The notes under the pieces were generated by a model. It did no database searches and was not told where the DNA came from. It saw only the letters and a program-made list of their open reading frames with translations. From Candidatus Iainarchaeum andersonii SCGC AAA011-E11 (GTDB taxonomy: Archaea > Iainarchaeota > Iainarchaeia > Iainarchaeales > Iainarchaeaceae): a DNA stretch of 9,592 nucleotides. Where the stretch lies: positions 1-9,592 of the forward strand of contig AQRS01000009.1 of the NCBI GenBank assembly GCA_000402355.1, in the 5' to 3' direction. Shown piece after piece: positions 5,574 through 9,592 of the stretch. The translations under genes and the position numbers were made by a program. How positions within the stretch are numbered: position 1 is the stretch's first letter; the number at the start of each line of letters is the position of its first letter.

Positions 5574-6019
5574 TCCTTGAAACCCCCTAAATAGTTTATC
5601 GTGAACAAAAGCAACCCGATTCCGATGATGTTCAGGAGCCAGCTGAACTCAGTGAGGAAAGTAATTGCGCTTAGAGGCAGGAACAAGGAGCCTAGCGAGG
5701 CGCACGCAGGGCACTGCGCGACCAAAAAAAGCCCGAGAGTCCCAACTCCGCTGCTCCCAGCTGCGCCGGCCTTTTGGTTCACGCTGCAGGTTTTCGGCTG
5801 CATCCAATTGTAAACCTGGAAAGAAAAAGTGATTCCGAAAAGCGCCGTGAAAACAATGAAGAGGATGAGGTTCGAGAATGGGATTGTGGCGAACCAAACG
5901 CTTATGTTGTGGGGGTTCCCGAGAACCTGCGTGTAAATGTAAACCGCGGCCATAATGGCCGCGGAAACAACCCCTAATGCGGCATACTTTGCCTGTGCAA
6001 GAACCTTCAGAAGCTTCAC
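5570..6019 (-). CDS. MerT-like four-helix membrane protein, CPxC motif
   Basis: 149 residues, four helices (about 12-33, 47-70, 90-117 and 123-144). Helix three carries VAQCPACASLG (Cys103, Cys106), and one more Cys (Cys78) lies in the loop after helix two. The layout matches the proteins at 488-949 and 4109-4558, but there is no EPLRPIF segment and no terminal Cys pair, so it may have diverged toward thiol relay rather than transport. The start is GTG at 6019, 13 bases after the DsbA stop. Being directly behind a DsbA-family oxidoreductase suggests that the CPxC pair may exchange electrons with it, but transport is equally possible. Confidence 0.72.
   Translation of the reverse strand: MKLLKVLAQAKYAALGVVSAAIMAAVYIYTQVLGNPHNISVWFATIPFSNLILFIVFTALFGITFSFQVYNWMQPKTCSVNQKAGAAGSSGVGTLGLFLVAQCPACASLGSLFLPLSAITFLTEFSWLLNIIGIGLLLFTINYLGGFKE
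5943..5963. repeat. Perfect 21-bp inverted repeat within coding sequence
   Basis: CCGCGGCCAT and its exact reverse complement ATGGCCGCGG are separated by one base. The repeat lies inside the four-helix gene at codons for SAAIMAAV in the first helix. Ala-rich codons alone could produce it. Confidence 0.5.
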
Positions 6020-6032
6020 GTAACCACTTCAG

Positions 6033-6845
6033 TCAGTTGAGGTTTGCCTCGATAGCGCTCTTGAACACGCTGTACGGCTGCGCCCCGACAATGAGTTGTC
6101 CGCTCCCGTTCCTCTTGCCTATTATGAAACTGGGCGTTCCCGAGACTCCAACTTGCTGGCCCTCCGCGAAATTCGATTGGATTGCCTGCGCGTATTTTCC
6201 GGAGTCCAGGCACGAGTTGAAGGTCGCGGCATTCATTCCGAGCTCTGTAGCCCAGCTCTTGATGTTTTCTTGCGTAATGTTAGAGATCGTCCCCTGGCCG
6301 AATTTGTTCTGCTCATCGAAAATCTTGTCATGCATTTCCCAGTACTTTTCCTGGTCGCCTGCACACCTCGCGGCTTCGGCATAGGTCTGTGCCATTGGGT
6401 GGAAACTCAAGGGAAAGTCCTTGTAGATGAACTGCACCTTTCCGGTTTCAATGTATTCCTTGTCCAGCTGGCTCTTTGACTCCGAGTACCAGCTCCTGCA
6501 GAATGGGCACTGATAATCCGAATACTCTATTATGACTATTTCCGCTTCATCGCTGCCTTGCTTCCCGGCCGCTCCGTCCAGGAGCGCCTTTATTTCGGCG
6601 CTTCCTCCGCTTGGCTGCGGGGAAGGGCTTGGCGACGGCTGAGGCGCGGCAACAGCGGTTCCCCCGCTTCCGGAATTTGGCGCATTGGTTACTTCTATGC
6701 CGCTAACCGCGGTCGAGAGCCCCGAGAGCCCGTTGCTTATGTCTCCCGCGACAAGGAATAGCGTTGCCGAAAATATTATTGAGGCAACCAGCACGCTTGC
6801 CGGAAGAAGCATTGAATCCTTGTTTGCCTGTTTTTCTTCATCCAA
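6033..6845 (-). CDS. DsbA-family thiol-disulfide oxidoreductase, membrane-anchored
   Basis: 270 residues: an N-terminal helix (about 13-34) as uncleaved anchor, a Pro/Ser-rich spacer (68-80), then a DsbA-like thioredoxin domain (about 85-270). The active site is SDYQCPFCRSW (Cys113, Cys116), and the cis-proline loop is VSGTPSF (Pro238). Typical helical-insert features include KDFPLSFHPMAQTYAEAARC (Cys161) and Cys212. The enzyme should oxidise or isomerise disulfides outside the membrane. In this setting it may keep the Cys-rich envelope proteins encoded around it in the right redox state. The start is TTG at 6845, with GGGGTT about nine bases upstream. An earlier ATG at 6849 is out of frame and stops at once. 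No VKOR or DsbB partner is visible in the window. Confidence 0.88.
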   Translation of the reverse strand: MDEEKQANKDSMLLPASVLVASIIFSATLFLVAGDISNGLSGLSTAVSGIEVTNAPNSGSGGTAVAAPQPSPSPSPQPSGGSAEIKALLDGAAGKQGSDEAEIVIIEYSDYQCPFCRSWYSESKSQLDKEYIETGKVQFIYKDFPLSFHPMAQTYAEAARCAGDQEKYWEMHDKIFDEQNKFGQGTISNITQENIKSWATELGMNAATFNSCLDSGKYAQAIQSNFAEGQQVGVSGTPSFIIGKRNGSGQLIVGAQPYSVFKSAIEANLN

Positions 6846-6900
6846 TCATATCAACCCCTTTTTTAGTGAATTTTTTTGGTACGCTCAAGTTTCCGCCTGT

Positions 6901-7197
6901 TCAACCTGCCTTTGTGCAGCTGAATTCGCACTCTATTTTTTTCTCCGGATCATTAATGCTTGAAAAGTTTATGGTTCTGCTCCCGGAAAAAAGGTCTTCG
7001 GCCGGAAGTGCCGAAAAATAGACTGTATTTTCATTTCCTTTGCTTTCTATTGAAAGCGTGATTGTTGCGTTGCTTTCCGCGAGCCCCTCTTTTTGCTGGA
7101 GCGAGTCGGATGTAAAGATTATCCCTGACAGAAGGATGATTGCCAGGATTCCTATGCCGGTGTAAAGGTAATTCCCGTCCATAAAAAAACCGCTCAT
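6901..7197 (-). CDS. Anchored small envelope protein with C-terminal CxxxC
   Basis: 98 residues: a short polar start (MSGFFMDGNYLY), one membrane helix (about 11-29), then an outer domain of alternating hydrophobic strands (NATITLSIES, NTVYFSALPAEDLF, RTINFSS) ending in KKIECEFSCTKAG (Cys90, Cys94). The beta-rich pattern with a terminal CxxxC suggests a small immunoglobulin- or cupredoxin-like fold with a metal or disulfide site, but I recognise no family. ATG 7197 has no close Shine-Dalgarno sequence. A TTTAAAAAA stretch on the minus strand near 7230-7238 could be its TATA box. A 55-base gap separates it from the DsbA gene, so it may be the first gene of that operon. Confidence 0.65.
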   Translation of the reverse strand: MSGFFMDGNYLYTGIGILAIILLSGIIFTSDSLQQKEGLAESNATITLSIESKGNENTVYFSALPAEDLFSGSRTINFSSINDPEKKIECEFSCTKAG

Positions 7198-7270
7198 TGT
7201 AATGCTAATGTAACCTTAATGTAATTGTGTTTTTTAAACCTATCTGCGCGTTAATGTTTCTGGTGGTCTG
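7198..7270. promoter_or_regulatory. Divergent promoter region with TAATGTAA repeats
   Basis: Seventy-three bases between divergent genes. A T/A-rich GTTTTTTAAAC (7228-7239) can act as a TATA box in either direction. TAATGTAA occurs at 7206-7213 and 7217-7224, 11 bp apart, with partial copies at 7200-7204 (TAATG) and 7251-7257 (TTAATGT). The first three lie between the TATA-like element and the start of the minus-strand gene. No TGAAACC element is present. Confidence 0.4.
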
Positions 7271-7555
7271 TTGGCCCTTGAAACCGTGCTCATAATACTT
7301 TCATCCGCGTTTTTCCTCGCGGCCATTTATTTTTCCGCCGTGCTTTCCCGCGAAACCAAGGGGGAGAAGTACTGGTTTTTTTTCCTCGTCACGGCGCTTG
7401 CTTTCGGGGCCGCGCATGTGGTTTCAAAGTTCAGCCTTCCGCCGGAGTTGAGGGAAGTGGCTGAGATTGCGGGGGCGTTCTCGCTCGCGTACGCGTGCTA
7501 TGGGCTGTATGCTTCGATGAAAAAGTTCAGGGCTAAAATGGGCGATGACCTTTAG
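7271..7555 (+). CDS. Three-helix membrane protein paired with a regulator
   Basis: 94 residues from a TTG start with GGTGG five bases upstream. Three helices are visible (about 4-24, 35-53 and 65-84), with a short charged loop RETKGEKYW and a basic C-terminal tail (MKKFRAKMGDDL). The shape resembles the N-terminal membrane parts of archaeal sensor proteins, but there is no kinase or other domain attached. It is followed after 13 bases by a winged-helix regulator on the same strand. It may be the membrane partner or sensor for that regulator. I recognise no named family. Confidence 0.65.
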   Translation: MALETVLIILSSAFFLAAIYFSAVLSRETKGEKYWFFFLVTALAFGAAHVVSKFSLPPELREVAEIAGAFSLAYACYGLYASMKKFRAKMGDDL

Positions 7556-7568
7556 CATGGGGATTTGA

Positions 7569-7841
7569 ATGTCCAAGTTCATCCTCTTTTACTGGAGCAA
7601 GGGTGCCGAGATGCGCGTGAAAATCCTGAACGAGATTCAGAGGTGTGAGAGGCAGGAAAAGCCCTGCTACCTTAACCAGCTCGCGGAGAAAATGGGTTTG
7701 AGCCATGTCGCGGTGAAAAAGCACCTCGATTTGCTTATCGAGGAGGGTTACGTTAAGGAGCTTAATGCGGGCGGAAAACCTATTTACCTCGGGCCCACGA
7801 GAAGCGGCTCTGATGTCCTTGCCGAATTCAGGAAAAAATGA
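7569..7841 (+). CDS. Winged-helix (ArsR-like) transcriptional regulator
   Basis: 90 residues, essentially one winged-helix domain. Helices cover SKGAEMRVKILNEIQRCERQ, then YLNQLAEKMGLSHVAVKKHLDLLIEEGYV, whose second half is the recognition helix. The wing is LNAGGKPIYLG and the tail is SGSDVLAEFRKK. Two Cys (RCERQEKPCY) lie between the first two helices; whether they bind metal is unclear. The family fits archaeal ArsR/TrmB-like regulators. The ATG at 7569 has GGGGA upstream and lies 13 bases after the three-helix protein gene, so the two are almost certainly co-transcribed. The G/C-rich base composition matches the left part of the window, not the AT-rich arsR-merA pair that follows. Confidence 0.82.
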   Translation: MSKFILFYWSKGAEMRVKILNEIQRCERQEKPCYLNQLAEKMGLSHVAVKKHLDLLIEEGYVKELNAGGKPIYLGPTRSGSDVLAEFRKK

Positions 7842-7870
7842 GGCTTTTGGCACGGCCTGAAAGAAAGTTA

Positions 7871-7882
7871 ACTATTTAAACT
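7871..7882 (+). promoter_or_regulatory. TATA box for the arsR-merA operon
   Basis: ACTATTTAAACT, centred about 27 bases before the ATG at 7904, as expected for a leaderless archaeal mRNA. A regulator site would be expected in the surrounding 7842-7903 stretch, but no clear palindrome is visible there. Confidence 0.55.
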
Positions 7883-7903
7883 CTTTTATGTGTTTTATTG
7901 AAT

Positions 7904-8251
7904 ATGCAGTTAAATGAATACAATAGGTTTTTGAATACGCTGTCAAATGACAAGCGCCTGCGGATAATAGATTTTTTGAGAAAAGGCCCAAAAAGGGTGA
8001 CTGAAATCTATAAAGCGCTTGGTTTTGAGCAGTCAACTACTTCAAGGCACTTGCGGTGTTTGGAGAAATGCGGTTTTGTTTTTGCCAAACCAAACGGGCA
8101 GGAACGCGTTTATTCTTTGAACAAGCAGACAATTCTGCCCTTGCTTAAATTGATTGACAAACACACTCACAGGTATTGTAAAAATCTTTGTGAATGTGAG
8201 GAAAATATAATGAACAATAAGGAGGCGCCGGCTTATGCAAGAAATGTTTGA
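7904..8251 (+). CDS. ArsR-family metal-responsive repressor
   Basis: 115 residues. The winged helix spans about 5-85: FLNTLSNDKRLRIIDFLRKGPKRV, then IYKALGFEQSTTSRHLRCLEKCGFV, with the recognition helix STTSRHLRCLEKCG, and a wing PNGQERVYSLN. Two Cys lie in the DNA-binding helix region. A C-terminal helix carries KHTHRYCKNLCECEEN, a dense His/Cys cluster suited to metal sensing. In this family metal binding releases DNA. A TTG at 7898 is possible, but ATG 7904 fits the TATA box spacing. The gene overlaps merA by 17 bases, so the repressor and reductase share one mRNA, which suggests that it controls merA in response to Hg(II) or another thiophilic ion. Confidence 0.85.
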   Translation: MQLNEYNRFLNTLSNDKRLRIIDFLRKGPKRVTEIYKALGFEQSTTSRHLRCLEKCGFVFAKPNGQERVYSLNKQTILPLLKLIDKHTHRYCKNLCECEENIMNNKEAPAYARNV

Positions 8252-9592
8252 TTTGATTATTGTTGGTGCCGGAGCCGGAGGATTTGCGGCAGCCAACACG
8301 GCTAATAGGCTCAAGAAAAAAACACTAATGATTAACGACCAAAAAATTCTTCCGCTAGGGGGCACGTGCGTAAATGTTGGTTGCGTTCCGTCAAAAATCA
8401 TGCTCCACCAAGGAGCCACCGGTTACTATCCTCAAAGAAGTGCTTTCAATGCAATAAAATTGAGTGGAACAACTGATTTTGTTGAAGCCCTGCGAGAAAC
8501 CAGGAAAATGGCTAACGGATTTCAGGAAAAGAATTACGGGAAAGTCATAGCAAGCCAAAAGCACGTTGAATTCAAGGAAGGGTTCGCAAAATTCAGGGAT
8601 TCGCACACCATTGCTGTTGGGAACCAGGAATTTTACGGTGAAAACATTTTGATAGCCACTGGCGCTTCAACATTCGTTCCTCCAATAAAAGGCATTGGGG
8701 GCATTGAGTACCTGACGAACAAAAGCATCTTCTTCGAGCTTGACAAAAAGCCTGAATCGATAATTATTCTCGGAGGCGGGCCGGAAGCGATGGAGTTCTC
8801 GCAAATATTCCGCCATTTCGGAGTAAAGGCCACGGTAATCCAGCGCTCGGAAAGAATACTTGCAAAATTCGACGAACTAATAGCGAGAGAACTCCAAAAG
8901 CATTTGGAGGCAGAGGGAATAACAATCCACACTGGCACGAACATTAAGCAAGCGAAAAAAACCAAAAATGGTGTGACAATATTTTTTGACAAAAAAGGCC
9001 AAGGGGAAATGGTCGCAAGTGCTGAAATGCTATTGCTGGCTACGGGCCTCAAGCCGCATACGGATAAAATAGATATTGGCAAGGCCGGCATTGAAATTGA
9101 CGGAAAAGGTTTCATTAAAGTTAACGAGCACCTGCAGTCAACACAAAAACATATTTATGCTGCGGGAGACGTAACCGGCTTAATGCCGTTGGAAACGGTT
9201 TCAGCAAAGCAGGGGAACATAGCAGTGCAGAACATGTTTGAGAAAGCCAACAAAACCATTAACTATAACGAAATACCAAGCGCTGTTTTCACTTCTCCGC
9301 AAGTGGCCTCTGTTGGCATTACCGAGGAAGAGCACATGGAAAAATACAATGTTTGCCTGTGCAGGACGATAAGCTGGAACCATGTTGAAAAAGCCGCAGC
9401 AATTAAAGATACGCGTGGAATAATCAAAATGGTTGTTGACCCAAAAACAAAAGTGGTTTTAGGAGTCCAGATTGTGGGGCCAATGGCCGCAGACATTATC
9501 ACAACGGCAACTTATGCAATCAAAAACAAGATGACCATCTACGACATTCGCGACACCGTTCACGTTTTCCCGACTCTCAGCGAAGCGATTAA
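8235..9592 (+). CDS. merA: Mercuric reductase-type flavoprotein disulfide reductase (3' end missing)
   Basis: The first 452 residues of a FAD/NAD(P)H disulfide reductase. Seen: FAD-binding GAGAGGFAAA (11-20), redox pair GTCVNVGCVPSK (Cys45, Cys50), nucleotide-binding ILGGGPEAMEF (about 193-203), IYAAGDVTG, FTSPQVASVG and, at the edge, HVFPTLSEAI. CVNVGC is the MerA form; dihydrolipoamide dehydrogenases have CLNVGC and a catalytic His in HxHPT, where this protein has Phe (VFPT), as MerA does. MerA reduces Hg(II) to volatile Hg(0) in the cytoplasm. There is no N-terminal HMA domain, as in many short archaeal forms. The C-terminal Cys pair that would confirm MerA lies beyond the window. ATG 8235 follows GGAGG by nine bases. 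The gene is more AT-rich than the left operons. Confidence 0.78.
   Translation, partial: MQEMFDLIIVGAGAGGFAAANTANRLKKKTLMINDQKILPLGGTCVNVGCVPSKIMLHQGATGYYPQRSAFNAIKLSGTTDFVEALRETRKMANGFQEKNYGKVIASQKHVEFKEGFAKFRDSHTIAVGNQEFYGENILIATGASTFVPPIKGIGGIEYLTNKSIFFELDKKPESIIILGGGPEAMEFSQIFRHFGVKATVIQRSERILAKFDELIARELQKHLEAEGITIHTGTNIKQAKKTKNGVTIFFDKKGQGEMVASAEMLLLATGLKPHTDKIDIGKAGIEIDGKGFIKVNEHLQSTQKHIYAAGDVTGLMPLETVSAKQGNIAVQNMFEKANKTINYNEIPSAVFTSPQVASVGITEEEHMEKYNVCLCRTISWNHVEKAAAIKDTRGIIKMVVDPKTKVVLGVQIVGPMAADIITTATYAIKNKMTIYDIRDTVHVFPTLSEAI

Noticed and set aside
5578..5584. TGAAACC at the end of the four-helix gene
   Set aside because: Encodes the last residues, with no 22-bp partner or TATA box; treated as chance.
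7279..7285. TGAAACC near the start of the three-helix gene
   Set aside because: Single copy within codons, with no partner 22 bp away and no TATA box in the expected position.
7842..7858. Possible hairpin terminator after the winged-helix gene (AGGC...GCCT)
   Set aside because: Only four paired bases around a ten-base loop, and no T run follows.
8633..9115. 160-residue open frame on the minus strand
   Set aside because: Lies within merA, whose motifs run through the whole interval on the plus strand.
1..9592. CRISPR array, tRNA, rRNA or insertion sequence
   Set aside because: No regularly spaced repeats, tRNA-like cloverleaf sequence, rRNA core motif, transposase or terminal inverted repeats were found by eye.

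Overview
The window looks archaeal. TATA-like boxes sit about 25 bases upstream of several starts, some of which may be leaderless (a GTG at 4558, an ATG at 7904). TTG and GTG starts are frequent, Shine-Dalgarno sequences are short, and there are an archaeal-type lipoprotein and a membrane-anchored winged-helix regulator. I cannot place it to a phylum; a DPANN-type or euryarchaeal genome is a guess. No rRNA, tRNA, CRISPR array or insertion sequence is visible.

The left 7.2 kb is almost entirely minus-strand operons of small membrane and envelope proteins rich in Cys, His and Met. Read in transcription order (right to left): (i) 7197-4599 encodes an anchored CxxxC protein, a DsbA-family oxidoreductase, a four-helix CPxC membrane protein, a 46-residue membrane peptide, a His-rich HWHA/HTHE protein and a short anchored protein. 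(ii) 4558-2920 encodes a second four-helix CPxC protein and a rhodanese lipoprotein with a Cys/His-rich C-terminal domain. (iii) 2835-1986 encodes four tiny membrane proteins, the last DUF5676-like. (iv) 1440 to the left edge encodes a membrane cupredoxin, a third four-helix Cys-motif protein, a soluble HMA metallochaperone and the N-terminus of a second HMA protein. A membrane-anchored winged-helix regulator (1483-1977) is divergent from operon iv.

The three four-helix proteins resemble an N-terminally extended MerT: a Cys pair in a helix, then, in the copy at 4109-4558, an EPLRPIF segment and a second Cys pair. With the cupredoxin and HMA proteins, this suggests an envelope system that captures, reduces or transports a soft metal, mercury or copper, in three modules with different thiol or metal partners. 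Operons ii, iii and iv share a promoter element: two TGAAAC(C/A) boxes exactly 22 bp apart, one ending 5 nt before the TATA box. This points to a single regulon, plausibly controlled by the membrane-anchored regulator.

From 7271 rightward genes are on the plus strand: a three-helix membrane protein followed by a winged-helix regulator, then a visibly more AT-rich pair, an ArsR-family regulator with a Cys/His tail and a mercuric-reductase-type flavoprotein (merA) that runs off the right edge. The composition change near 7850 suggests that arsR-merA was acquired separately. Together the window reads as a metal (probably Hg) detoxification region, with MerA reducing the ion in the cytoplasm and the left-hand operons handling it at the membrane. 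The metal itself is inferred, not shown.
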